55,148 nucleotides of DNA. It comes from JBOGDS01 sp050743075. Lineage in GTDB: Bacteria > Actinomycetota > Actinomycetes > Jiangellales > Jiangellaceae. Of this stretch, positions 9,760 through 20,416 are shown piece by piece. How positions within the stretch are numbered: the stretch's first letter is position 1; each line of letters starts with the position of its first letter. Where the stretch lies: contig JBOGDS010000018.1 in assembly GCA_050743075.1 (NCBI GenBank), positions 1-55,148 of the forward strand, given 5' to 3'. Below the pieces are notes generated by a model. It saw nothing but the letters and a program-made list of their open reading frames with translations. It did not search any database and was not told the DNA's origin. A program made the translations under genes and the position numbers.

Positions 9760-10488
9760 TCAGGGGGTGCGGCGGCGGAGGGTCGCCGCTCCCAGGGCGA
9801 GCAGGCCGATGGCGAAGGCGGCGATGATGGCGGCGTAGCCCCAGATGGCCGGCTCGCTGTTCGTCTGGACCTCGCGCATGGCGTCGACAGCGTACGAGAG
9901 CGGCAGCACGTCCGAGATCGTGCTGAGCACATCGGGCATCTCGTCGCGCGCCACGAGTAGGCCGCAGAGCAGGAACTGCGGGAACACCAGCGCCGGCATG
10001 AACTGGACGACCTGGAACTCCGTCCGGGCGAACGCGCTCACGAACAACCCGAGGGCCACGCCCAGGATCGCGTCGATGACCGCCACCACGATCAGCAGCC
10101 AGGTCGGCCCCGCGACCTGCAGGTCCAGCAGCCACACGGCGACACCGCAGGCGACGAGCGCCTGCACCACTGCCAGCAAGCTGAACGCGATCGCGTACCC
10201 GAGCAGGAAGTCCAACTTGCCGGTCGGCATGCTCAACAGCCGTTCCAGCGTCCCGGACGTACGTTCGCGCAGGGTCGCGATCGACGTCACCAGGAACATG
10301 AGCACGAACGGGAACAGCGCCAGCAGCGCCGGCCCGATCTGGTCGAAGATCGGCCCGCCGTCGTAGATCCACCACAACAGGGCGAGCAGGAGGCTGGGCA
10401 CGAGGAGCATCAGGACGACGGTCCGCGGGTCGTGCCGAAGCTGGCCGAGCACCCGGCCAGCGGTCGCGAGTGTGATCCGCGCGCTCAT
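9760..10488 (-). CDS. ABC-2 type transporter permease
   Basis: A 242-residue integral membrane protein with about six hydrophobic segments: VVLMLLVPSLLLALLWW, ALLALFPFVLMFLVTSI, AIAFSLLAVVQALVACGV, LLIVVAVIDAILGVALGL, FMPALVFPQFLLCGLLV and AIIAAFAIGLLALGA. The ABC-2 signature region RERTSGTLERLLSMP follows segment 2. It overlaps the ATPase gene by 4 nt (ATGA), so both form one exporter. The cargo is unknown; drug or lipid efflux fits the TetR regulator upstream. Confidence 0.92.
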   Translation of the reverse strand: MSARITLATAGRVLGQLRHDPRTVVLMLLVPSLLLALLWWIYDGGPIFDQIGPALLALFPFVLMFLVTSIATLRERTSGTLERLLSMPTGKLDFLLGYAIAFSLLAVVQALVACGVAVWLLDLQVAGPTWLLIVVAVIDAILGVALGLFVSAFARTEFQVVQFMPALVFPQFLLCGLLVARDEMPDVLSTISDVLPLSYAVDAMREVQTNSEPAIWGYAAIIAAFAIGLLALGAATLRRRTP

Positions 10489-11249
10489 CGAGCGGCCCCC
10501 TGGTCGATCAGGTGCAGGAACGCGTGTTCCGCATCCCGCGCTCCGGTGCGATCCAGCAACTCAGGCAGCGTGTTGTCGGCCAGCAGCGTTCCTTCCCGCA
10601 GAAGCAGGAGCCGCTGGCACCGCTCGGCCTCGTCCATGACGTGACTCGACACGAGCAGTGTCGCTCCGCCGGCTGCCAACCGGTTGAACAGCTCCCACAG
10701 GTCGCGACGCAGCACGGGGTCGAGGCCGACCGTGGGCTCGTCGAGCACCAGCAGCTCCGGCTTGCCGAGGAGGGCGGTTGCCAGCGAGGCGCGGGAGCGT
10801 TGGCCATCCGAGAGGTTGTTGACCAGCTCGTCGGCGTGCGAACCGAGGTCGACCTGCCCGACCGCGCGGTCCACGTCGGCACGGTCGGCGCCCAGCACGG
10901 CGACGAAGTAGCACAGGTTCTCGCGCACGGTCAGGTCGCCGTAGACGCTGGGAGCCTGTGTGACGTAACCGACCCGGTGCCGCAGTGGGGTCGACCCGAC
11001 CGGCTCCCCCATCACCTCGACGGTTCCGCCGGTGACCTGCTGGACCCCGACGATCGCCCGCATCAGGGTCGACTTGCCCGATCCCGACGGGCCTAGCAGC
11101 CCGGTCAGCGTGCCCGCCCGCACCGTCAGGTCGAAGTCGTCGAGCACGGTCCGGGTGCCGCGGACGACCCGTAACCCGTCGATCCGGATCGCGGCGCCGG
11201 TCTCTACACCGGCGGGTGCACGGTCATAATTGCCCCTATGCCGACGCAC
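10485..11249 (-). CDS. ABC transporter ATP-binding protein
   Basis: A 254-residue nucleotide-binding domain with Walker A GPSGSGKST, a Q-loop near VGYVTQAPSVYGDLTV, a slightly changed signature (NNLSDGQRSRASLATAL), Walker B LLVLDEPTVGLD, and the H-loop in LLVSSHVMDEAERC. It powers the ABC-2 permease encoded immediately downstream with a 4-nt overlap. The NLSDGQ signature in place of LSGGQ is a conservative variant. The exact start is uncertain because the first about 18 residues have no conserved match. Confidence 0.92.
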   Translation of the reverse strand: MRRHRGNYDRAPAGVETGAAIRIDGLRVVRGTRTVLDDFDLTVRAGTLTGLLGPSGSGKSTLMRAIVGVQQVTGGTVEVMGEPVGSTPLRHRVGYVTQAPSVYGDLTVRENLCYFVAVLGADRADVDRAVGQVDLGSHADELVNNLSDGQRSRASLATALLGKPELLVLDEPTVGLDPVLRRDLWELFNRLAAGGATLLVSSHVMDEAERCQRLLLLREGTLLADNTLPELLDRTGARDAEHAFLHLIDQGAAR

Positions 11250-11268
11250 GTCAACCCAGGGAGGGGCG

Positions 11269-11889
11269 TCAGGCGTCGAAGTAGCGCTGGATCACCGGGC
11301 CGACCAGAGCCACGACCTCCTCATCCGGGATCGAGGCCAGTGGCTCGATCTTGATGACGTAACGCATCAGGGCCAGCCCGATCAAGTGCGAGACCGCCAC
11401 CTCCACACGTAGCTCACGGTCGGGCAGGTCGAGGGTGCTCACCACCCGGGCCAGGATCGTCCTCCTGACGAACTGCCGGACCAGGGTCGCGGCGGCCTCG
11501 TGGCCCATGGCCGACCGAACGAGCGCGAGCAGCGGCATCCGCCGGACCGGGTCGCCCCACACCGCGAGGAACGTGCGGACGGCCCGCTCGCCGACACCGT
11601 CGAGCGGCCCGGTCAGGATCTTGGCCGCGATGTCGGACGGAGCGAAGGGGAGGTCCATCGCTTCCAGGAACAGCTGCTCCTTGGTACCGAAGTAGTGGTG
11701 GATCAATGCCGGGTCGACGCCGGCCCGGGCCGCTATCCCGCGGATCGACGCGCCGTCGTATGCGCGCTCGCCGAACTCGATGCGGGCAGCGCTGAGGATC
11801 TCTCCCCGCGTGTCCGGCCCGCCAGGGCGGCGACCGACCCGGCGGCGTCCCGACTGCCCCACCCCCATGATCATGTCGACATCGCCCAC
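11269..11889 (-). CDS. TetR-family transcriptional regulator
   Basis: About 206 residues. The DNA-binding domain includes RGEILSAARIEFGERAYDGA and the HTH IRGIAARAGVDPALIHHYFG, then a ligand-binding domain of the TetR_C_17-like type. It is likely a repressor of the ABC exporter immediately downstream (20 nt). The start is ambiguous: GTG 11889, ATG 11874 or ATG 11868. AAGGTGG lies 11 nt before the ATG at 11874. All three candidates sit inside or beside a perfect inverted repeat (11864-11921), which would let the protein control its own translation and transcription. Confidence 0.9.
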   Translation of the reverse strand: MGDVDMIMGVGQSGRRRVGRRPGGPDTRGEILSAARIEFGERAYDGASIRGIAARAGVDPALIHHYFGTKEQLFLEAMDLPFAPSDIAAKILTGPLDGVGERAVRTFLAVWGDPVRRMPLLALVRSAMGHEAAATLVRQFVRRTILARVVSTLDLPDRELRVEVAVSHLIGLALMRYVIKIEPLASIPDEEVVALVGPVIQRYFDA

Positions 11890-11921
11890 CTTGTGCTGTC
11901 CGTAGTCGACATGATCATGGG
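11864..11921. promoter_or_regulatory. Perfect 17-bp inverted repeat over the tetR start, probable operator
   Basis: The left arm CCCATGATCATGTCGAC (11864-11880) and right arm GTCGACATGATCATGGG (11905-11921) are exact reverse complements with a 24-nt spacer. Each arm also contains the 10-bp palindrome CATGATCATG, so each can be a full dimer site. The right arm includes the stop codon of the upstream isomerase gene; the left arm includes tetR start codons. TetR proteins usually bind palindromes of this size at their own promoters, so autoregulation is the simplest reading. A hairpin acting on RNA is the alternative. Confidence 0.65.
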
Positions 11922-12805
11922 ACGGAGGGTCGGAGCACTTGCTCCGCGGTGCCGTCGGGCGACACGGCGAACGCCGTCTCGACGGCCGTCGCCAGGTTCA
12001 GCCGGGCGAAGGCCAGCGCCTCGGCGAGGTCGGCCTCGCGCTCCTCGGCTGTGCGGGCACGGCGGGTGCTCACCTCGAGAACGATCGAGCTCGACCAGCC
12101 GCCACGGGCAAGCCGTTCCAGCAGTTCGGCGCACGGCTGCAGGCCGCGGCCGGGAACCAGGTGCTCGTCGCGAGCCGAGCCGGTGCCGTCGGCCAGGTGG
12201 ATGTGAGCCAGCCGGTCGCCCAGTGCCTCGGCCATCGCCAGCGCGTCGGAGCCGGACACCGCCGTGTGCGAGAGGTCGAGTGTGTTGTGCGCGTACGGCT
12301 CGTCGGTGGGATCCCAGTCGGGCGCGTATGCGGCGATCTCCCGGCCCGCGGCCCGCCACGGGTACATGTTCTCGACCGCGATGACGACGCCGGTGTCCTT
12401 CTCCAGTTCGGCCACGCCGTCGACGAAGGTGCGGGCGTAGTCGCGTTGCCACCGGAACGGCGGGTGGACGACGACGGTCGGAGCGCCCAGCCGGCGGGCG
12501 GCGTCGACGGTACGAGTCAGCCGCTCCCAGGGGTCCGGCGACCAGACTCGCTGCGTGATGAGCAGGCAAGGTGCGTGCACGGCGAGGATGGGAAGGTGAT
12601 GCCGGCGCGCCAGCGCCTCGATCTGGTCGATGTCCTGGCTGACCGGGTCGGTCCAGACCATCAGCTCGACGCCGTCGTACCCGAGCGATCGGGCCAACTC
12701 GAAGGCGGTCGCCGCACCCTGCGGGTACACCGACGCGGTCGACAGGCCGAGCGGTGCGTCCGGGACGCGCAGCACGGCTGGTGTGTCCCGGCGCGGAAGA
12801 GTCAC
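11915..12805 (-). CDS. Sugar phosphate isomerase/epimerase (AP endonuclease family 2 fold)
   Basis: A 296-residue TIM-barrel protein of the xylose isomerase-like family. Visible are LGYDGVELMVWTDP, LPILAVHAPCLL, VVVHPPFRWQ, VIAVENMYPW (metal ligand Glu), NTLDLSHTAVSG (Asp and His) and LAHIHLADGTGSARDEHLVPG, the usual set of metal-binding residues. It probably isomerises a sugar or inositol derivative; the substrate is unknown. In mycobacteria Rv0498 holds the equivalent place near proC. Its stop lies in the inverted repeat shared with tetR. Confidence 0.88.
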   Translation of the reverse strand: MTLPRRDTPAVLRVPDAPLGLSTASVYPQGAATAFELARSLGYDGVELMVWTDPVSQDIDQIEALARRHHLPILAVHAPCLLITQRVWSPDPWERLTRTVDAARRLGAPTVVVHPPFRWQRDYARTFVDGVAELEKDTGVVIAVENMYPWRAAGREIAAYAPDWDPTDEPYAHNTLDLSHTAVSGSDALAMAEALGDRLAHIHLADGTGSARDEHLVPGRGLQPCAELLERLARGGWSSSIVLEVSTRRARTAEEREADLAEALAFARLNLATAVETAFAVSPDGTAEQVLRPSVP

Positions 12806-12829
12806 GGGTCCCAGCGTAGGGTCGCGCGC

Positions 12830-12902
12830 TCAGTCGAGCAGGCTCGGCTCGAACTCCCAGTGCCACGGCTCGGGATTCGACCCACCCGGGCGTGCCCATA
12901 GC
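12830..12902 (-). pseudogene. C-terminal scrap of an M15 (VanY-type) D,D-carboxypeptidase
   Basis: The minus-strand frame ends with WARPGGSNPEPWHWEFEPS and then a TGA. The EPWHWEF segment carries the last zinc-ligand histidine of M15 peptidoglycan carboxypeptidases, and in that family it lies within about ten residues of the C terminus, as here. Nothing recognisable precedes it: upstream the DNA belongs to the oppositely oriented DUF1905 fragment. So only about 25 residues survive. Confidence 0.55.
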
Positions 12903-13223
12903 GGGTACCGCAACAGCGTTGCCGTGATGGGCGGGGAGTTCATGCTCGGGGTCAGCGCGGAACACCGTGAGGGCGCTGGCGTCGCCGCGGGCGACGAAGT
13001 CGACGTCGACCTCGAGCTGGACACCGAGCCGCGCGAGGTGACGGTGCCGCCCGACTTCGCCGAGGCGCTGGACGGCGATGCGGACGCCAGGCGGCACTTC
13101 GACGGGTTGTCCTACAGCAATCAGCTACGGCACGTGCTCACGATCGAGGGATCCAAGACCGCCGAGACCCAGCAGCGGCGCATCGCCAACGCGGTAGGCA
13201 TGTTCCGCGAGGGCCGCAGCTAG
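12903..13223 (+). pseudogene. N-truncated DUF1905/YdeI-type (bacteriocin-protection family) protein
   Basis: The frame reads VAVMGGEFMLGVSAEHREG, then VDVDLELDTEPREVTVPPDF (end of the DUF1905 beta barrel) and the YdeI-like tail SYSNQLRHVLTIEGSKTAET and NAVGMFREGRS, ending TAG at 13221. Family members begin with about 45 more residues that form the first barrel strands; these are missing. An internal ATG at 12927 could still give a 98-residue product. The break coincides with the M15 scrap on the other strand. Confidence 0.7.
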
Positions 13224-13229
13224 CAGACC

Positions 13230-13634
13230 TCATTCCTGGTGATTCCGTTCGACAACAGCGATCTTCTTGATACGCGCAGCGGCGATCATTCCTGTGTCGG
13301 TGGTCATGATCGCAGCGCCGAGCCTGTCCGCCAGGGCCAGATACCAGGCGTCGGCGTAGGTCGCGTTCTCGGTGAACCACAATGCGTGGACAGCGTCATC
13401 CGGTGCCCGGAGTCGTCTCAGCGGAAGGCGGCTGAAGGCGGTGATGAAACTCCGCGCCGCACCAACGTCGATCTGACTCTGGCGCTCCATCCGGCGCAGT
13501 GCGGAGCCGACCTCGAAGTCCACGTGTGGTGGCGCGACAAGGTCGTCCGGCTTGTCGTTGAGTACCGCAGTGAGATCAACCGGCAACCTCTGCACGAGAT
13601 AGGCGATCCATGCCGTCGCATCGACGACGATCAC
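13230..13634 (-). CDS. vapC: PIN-domain toxin of a type II toxin-antitoxin pair (VapC-like)
   Basis: A 134-residue PIN ribonuclease. It begins VIVVDATAWIAYL (first acidic Asp), has FEVGSALRRMERQ (conserved Glu), ATYADAWYLALADRLGA (third acidic position), and MTTDTGM near the C terminus, which together form the magnesium site expected to cut tRNA or other RNA. The GTG start at 13634 overlaps the antitoxin stop by 4 nt, the classic coupled arrangement. The targets cannot be predicted. Confidence 0.88.
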   Translation of the reverse strand: MIVVDATAWIAYLVQRLPVDLTAVLNDKPDDLVAPPHVDFEVGSALRRMERQSQIDVGAARSFITAFSRLPLRRLRAPDDAVHALWFTENATYADAWYLALADRLGAAIMTTDTGMIAAARIKKIAVVERNHQE

Positions 13635-13897
13635 CCCTCGCCCACTTCGTACTCGTCGCGGATCTGCCGCACAAGGTTGCCCGGATCGTTGGGCACCCGC
13701 GACAGGTCCATCGTCGCTTGCAGCTCCGCCACCTCGTCCATCCACGTCGCCATCGCGCGCCGGCGCAACTCCCGCTCTGCGTCACTGGCCATGAGATCGC
13801 GCAGGTAGGCCGACACCGACTGATGTTTGGCGCGGGCCCTCTCGGCGATGACCTCGGCCACGTCGTCTGGCACATCCCGAACCTGAATGATCGTCAT
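13631..13897 (-). CDS. vapB: Antitoxin, ribbon-helix-helix (VapB/FitA-like)
   Basis: An 88-residue protein. The N-terminal ribbon-helix-helix is IIQVRDVPDDVAEVIAERAR, then HQSVSAYLRDLMASDAE. The C-terminal part (ATWMDEVAELQATMDLSRVP, DPGNLVRQIRDEYE) should wrap the toxin. It binds its own promoter through the RHH domain; the palindrome at 13923-13934 is the likely site. ATG at 13897 is preceded by GAGAAGAGTGAC; upstream in-frame ATGs add residues with no family match. Confidence 0.85.
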   Translation of the reverse strand: MTIIQVRDVPDDVAEVIAERARAKHQSVSAYLRDLMASDAERELRRRAMATWMDEVAELQATMDLSRVPNDPGNLVRQIRDEYEVGEG

Positions 13898-13922
13898 GTC
13901 ACTCTTCTCATGCATGAACGCC

Positions 13923-13934
13923 TTTGCATGCAAA
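13923..13934. promoter_or_regulatory. Palindrome TTTGCATGCAAA upstream of vapBC, probable autoregulatory operator
   Basis: A perfect 12-bp palindrome 25 nt before the antitoxin ATG. TGCATG occurs twice more nearby (in ATGCATGA and CTGCATGA), giving a cluster of half-sites, and the local sequence is unusually AT-rich for this genome, with a possible minus-strand -10 (GATATT). RHH antitoxins bind this kind of site as dimers. Confidence 0.5.
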
Positions 13935-14141
13935 ATATCATGCAGTAGCCACCATGTGGCCGCGCCGGTCACGAGCTGGACGTGCCCAGTTGTTGATCAT
14001 CTCGTGCGGGTAGGCCGATGGAGCCGGATGTGACCGGCCGGGAGCCGGGAACCCTGGCAGCCCGTCGGCGACCGATGAGATCTGCGCCGCTGCGGACCAT
14101 TTCTCGGACGCGCCTGGCCGGTGGGCCGATGAAGCGCTCTG

Positions 14142-14190
14142 ATACCCGTAGGGGGTAGGGGTTGACGCACGTACCCCCAGCAGGTATAAC
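14142..14190 (+). promoter_or_regulatory. Copper operon promoter with embedded CsoR-type operators
   Basis: TTGACG (14162-14167), a 17-nt spacer and TATAAC (14185-14190) make a strong housekeeping-type promoter. ATACCCGTAGGGGGTA (14142-14157) lies just upstream of the -35, and TACCCCCAGCAGGTA (14172-14186) fills the spacer; both fit the TACCC-GGGTA pattern of CsoR operators. The expected transcription start, 7-8 nt after the -10, falls on or next to the csoR ATG at 14198. Copper would release CsoR and open the promoter. Confidence 0.75.
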
Positions 14191-14197
14191 GGCGGGC

Positions 14198-14479
14198 ATG
14201 ACCGGCTACCTAGACAACAAGGACGCGGTCCTCAAGCGGCTACGGCGGATCGAGGGCCAGGTGCGTGGGCTGCAGCGCATGGTCGACAACGAGACCTACT
14301 GCATCGACGTGCTGACCCAGGTGTCGGCGGCCACCAGGGCGCTGGAGTCCGTCGCGCTGGCCCTGCTCGAGGACCACCTGTCGCACTGTGTCGCCGACGC
14401 CGTGGCGGAGGGGGGCGAGGTCGCTGACGCCAAGGTCAAGGAGGCGTCCGACGCGATCGCCCGGCTGGTGCGTTCGTGA
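14198..14479 (+). CDS. csoR: Copper-sensing repressor CsoR
   Basis: A 93-residue all-helical repressor that loses DNA affinity when it binds Cu(I). The three ligands are in place: Cys35 (NETYCIDVL), His60 and Cys64 (LEDHLSHC). KRLRRIEGQVRGLQRM near the N terminus is the basic DNA-binding helix. No ribosome binding site is possible if transcription starts as predicted, so it is probably translated from a leaderless mRNA. It heads the copper operon and is 17 nt from copZ. Confidence 0.93.
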   Translation: MTGYLDNKDAVLKRLRRIEGQVRGLQRMVDNETYCIDVLTQVSAATRALESVALALLEDHLSHCVADAVAEGGEVADAKVKEASDAIARLVRS

Positions 14480-14496
14480 CCGAGAGGAAGCAACAG

Positions 14497-14718
14497 ATGA
14501 CCACGACGACCTACGCCGTGACGGGCATGACCTGCGCGCACTGCGTCTCGGCCGTGACCGAGGAGATCGCGAAACTGGCCGGGGTTGTCGGCATCGAGGT
14601 CGACCTGGTCGCCGGCGGCGAGTCGCGCGTCACCGTGACCAGCCAGGCCGCTGTGCCGGAGACGGACATGCGGGCGGCGGTCGACGAGGCAGGGTACGTA
14701 CTTACCGGAGGGTCCTGA
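14497..14718 (+). CDS. copZ: Copper chaperone CopZ (HMA domain)
   Basis: A 73-residue single heavy-metal-associated domain with GMTCAHC (Cu(I)-binding Cys pair), beta-alpha-beta spacing and VDEAGYVL near the end, as in CopZ/Atx1 chaperones that deliver Cu(I) to CopA. ATG at 14497 is preceded by GAGAGGAAG; an alternative GTG overlaps the csoR stop. Its TGA overlaps the next ATG (TGATG), so the operon is translationally coupled from here on. Confidence 0.9.
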   Translation: MTTTTYAVTGMTCAHCVSAVTEEIAKLAGVVGIEVDLVAGGESRVTVTSQAAVPETDMRAAVDEAGYVLTGGS

Positions 14719-15601
14719 TGGGCGTTGCCGGTCGGATTGCCGTGTTCATCGCCGGGCTGGTGGCTGTGGTGGTCGCCGGCTACGGCATCGGCGCGGCAGT
14801 CGGTCCGGCTGTGGGTCCGGTTGCCGACGGCGGCGCTGACGAGGACGAGACGACGATGTCGGCCGGCCACGACGCAGGCGAGAACGCCGCGGTGTCGGAC
14901 GATGGCGGGCACGAGGAGGGAGCGATCATGGGAGGGCAGAGCGCTACCCAGGGCGGATACACGCTGGTGCCGCGAGCGAGGACGCTGGCCGCTGGCATCG
15001 AGCTGCTCGCCTTCGAGGTGTTCGGCCCCGACGGCGACATTCTGACCGACTACGAGGTCGAGCACGAGAAGGAGCTGCACCTGATCGCCGTGCGCCAAGA
15101 CGGTGCCGGCTTCCAGCACGTGCATCCGGTTCGTGACGATGCAGGCCAATGGAGCACCGAGCTGGACCTGCGGCAACCGGGGCCGTGGCGGGTCTTCGCC
15201 GACTTCGTCCCCGGTGGCACCGACGAGGGCCTGACGCTCGGCATCACCGTGCAGGTTGCCGGCGAGCAGTACGAGCCTCGTGCCACGGTTCTGTCCACGG
15301 TCGCCGAGGTCGACGGACTGCGTATCGAGATGGCCGGCCGTCCGGTTTCCGGCGCGGAGGAGGTGCTCGAGTTCAGCGTCACCCGCGACAGCGCGCCGGT
15401 CGTGCCTGAGCCGTATCTGGGAGCCCGGGGGCACCTCGTGGCGCTTCGCGAGGGCGACCTGGCGTACCTGCACGTCCATCCCGACGCCGACTCGCTGTCG
15501 TTCATGGCGACGTTCCCCACCCCCGGCCGCTACCTGCTGTACCTGGACTTCTCCGTCGACGGTCAGGTGCGCACGGCGCCGTTCACGGTGGACGTGCCGG
15601 C

Positions 15602-15605
<4 letters not shown>
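14718..15605 (+). CDS. Membrane-anchored copper-operon protein with paired HVHP motifs
   Basis: A 295-residue protein of no named function. One N-terminal membrane anchor (VFIAGLVAVVVAGYGIGAAV), then a His/Asp/Glu-rich linker, then an extracytoplasmic beta-rich part with two similar halves: FQHVHPVRDDAGQW followed by PGPWRVFADFVP, and LAYLHVHPDADSLSF followed by PGRYLLYLDFSVDG. Each half pairs a H-x-H-P loop with a strand ending DF, so it looks like a duplicated domain. Histidines together with the genomic position (between copZ and copA, overlapping both) suggest periplasm-side copper binding or hand-over. Homologues occur in other actinobacterial copper operons as hypothetical proteins. Confidence 0.8.
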
Positions 15606-17904
<2,299 letters not shown>

Positions 17905-17908
<4 letters not shown>

Positions 17909-20262
17909 GCGCCTCGACCAGGACCGCCGTCCTCGAAGTGTCCGGTGTCAACTGGGCGTCGTCGAAGTCCATCGCCGAGGCGGTCCTCTCCCGCCGACCG
18001 GGTGTGCGCAGCGTCGAGGTCAACCCGGTCGGCCAGACCGCAACGGTCACCTACGACCCCGACACCACGTCGATCGCCGAGCTGGCAGGCTGGATACGCG
18101 ACTGCGGCTTCCACTGCGCCGGGCAGTCCGTACCCCGCCACATCTGCGACCCGCTGATCGATCCGGCCAGCCACGACGATCACGCCGCCATGAGTCCTGG
18201 CGGAGCCATGGGCAACGGCGGCCACCATGCCGGGATGTTCATGGACGACATGGTCCGAGACATGCGCAACCGGTTCCTGGTCGCCGCGGTCTTGTCGGTG
18301 CCGATACTGCTCTGGTCGCCGATCGGGCGCGACGTGCTCGGCTTCGGGGCCGCGGCGCCGTTCGGGTTGCGCGACGACGTGTTCAGCCTGCTGCTGAGCC
18401 TGCCGGTCGTGTTCTACTCGGCGTGGATCTTCTTCGACGGTGCCTACCGGGCACTGCGAGCCCGCACCTTGGACATGATGGTGCTGGTTGCGGTCGCGGT
18501 CAGCGCCGGCTGGCTCTACAGCCTGGGAGTCACCCTCACCGGTGGCGGTGAGGTCTTCTACGAGGCCGCGACCGTGCTGACGGCGTTCGTGCTGCTCGGG
18601 CACTGGTTCGAGATGCGGGCCCGTGGCGGCGCCAATGACGCCATCCGCAGCCTCCTGGAGCTAGCCCCACCGAAGGCCGTCGTGCTCCGGAACGGCCGCG
18701 AGGTCGAGGTGTCGACGGAAGACGTCCAGGTCGGTGACCTGCTGCTGGTCCGTCCGGGGTCGAAGGTTCCGGTCGACGGCACCGTCGAGGAGGGGGAGTC
18801 CGAGGTCGACGAGTCGATGGTGACCGGCGAGAGCCTCCCGGTGGCCAAGGGGCCGGGCGGTCAGGTCATCGGCGCCTCGGTCAACACCACCGGCACCCTG
18901 CGGGTCCGCGCCACCAAGGTCGGTGCTGACACCGCGCTGGCCCAGATCGTGGCGCTGGTGCAGGAGGCGCAGAACTCCAAGGCCCCCGGCCAACGACTGG
19001 CCGACCGGGCCGCGTTCTGGCTGGTGCTCGTCGCTCTGGTCGCGGGAACGGCCACATTCCTGACCTGGCTGGCCGTCGGGCGCCCGGTCACCGAGGCGCT
19101 GCTGTTCGCCATCACCGTCGTCGTCATCACCTGCCCGGACGCGCTCGGCCTGGCCACCCCGACGGCGATCATGGTCGGCAGCGGGTTGGGTGCGAAGCAC
19201 GGTGTCCTGTTCAAGAACGCCACGGCATTGGAGACCTCCGCTCGCATCGACACCGTCGTCATGGACAAGACCGGCACCCTCACCCGCGGTGAGCCCGAGG
19301 TCACCGATGTCGTCGCCGACGGCCTGGGCGAGACCGTGATGCTCGAGCTGGTTGCGGCCGTCGAGCGCGAGTCCGAGCATCCACTCGCCAAGGCCATCGC
19401 CGACTTCGCGGAGGACAGTGGCGTCCGAACGCTGGCCGCGAGCGGGTTCCGCAACGTCGCCGGTCACGGGGCCACGGCCGACGTCAACGGCCAGCGGGTG
19501 CTCGCCGGCAACCCCAAGCTGATGGCCGACGAGGACGTCGACCTGGGCAGCCTGGCCGGCCGGCGCGACGCGTTGGCCGCCACCGGACGCACCGCCATCC
19601 TCGTCGCCGTCGACGGCCGGGCAGTCGGCGTGATCGCGCTGGCCGACGCGGCCCGCGACACCGCCGCCGCCGCTGTCACCGCGCTGCACGAGGCCGGCGT
19701 CGAGGTCGTCATGCTCACCGGCGACAACGAAGCCACCGCCCGCCGCATCGCCGGCCAACTCGGCATCGACACCGTCATCGCCGAAGTGTTACCGGGCGAC
19801 AAGGCGGCCAAGATCACGGAATTGCAGCAGTCCGGCAAGCGGGTCGCCATGGTCGGCGACGGCGTCAACGACGCACCCGCCCTCGCCCAGGCCGACCTCG
19901 GCGTCGCCATCGGCGCCGGCACCGACGTCGCCATCGAGACCGCCGACGTCGTCCTCATGCGCTCCGACCCACTCGACGTGCCCATCGCGCTGCGAATCGG
20001 CAAGGGCACGCTGCGCAAGATGCGCCAGAATCTCGGCTGGGCCATCGGCTACAACACCCTCGCCCTGCCGATCGCCGCCGGCGTCTTCGAACCCTCGCTC
20101 GGCCTCGTGTTGCGTCCGGAGATCGCCGCCCTGTCCATGTCCGGATCCAGCCTCCTGGTCGCGGTCAACGCCCTCCTGCTCAAGCGCCTCGACCTGCCCG
20201 CACCCGCCGGACCTACCGAACTGGCTGCCGAGCCTGCGCCGGTACCTGCCGGCCAACCGTGA
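17905..20262 (+). CDS. Second P1B-type heavy-metal ATPase with CPD motif and degenerate HMA domain
   Basis: A 785-residue P-type pump. The N terminus has the HMA fold (TAVLEVSGVNWASSKSIAEA ... VTYDPDTTSIAELAGWIRDC), but both metal cysteines of GMxCxxC are gone (NWASSKS). A His/Met-rich stretch follows (HDDHAAMSPGGAMGNGGHHA). The transmembrane metal motif is CPD (Cys410-Pro-Asp412), not the CPC of CopA or the CPH of CopB. DKTGTLTRGE (Asp454), SEHPLAKAI and GDGVNDAPAL are intact, so it should be active. Last gene of the copper operon, 4-nt overlap with copA. The metal may be copper in a different state or another metal; sequence alone does not decide. Confidence 0.9.
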
Positions 20263-20416
20263 CGCCCGGTGCTGGAGTCCTGGGACGAAGACGTCCCGGA
20301 GGACGCGACCGCCGGGCGGATACGGCTGCCGCGACGGCGGCCTCGCCTTCGTCGCTGGCGGAAGCCCCCGACCTGATCCTGGTCGGCTGGGCAGCACCGA
20401 GCGGCGTCGCAACACG

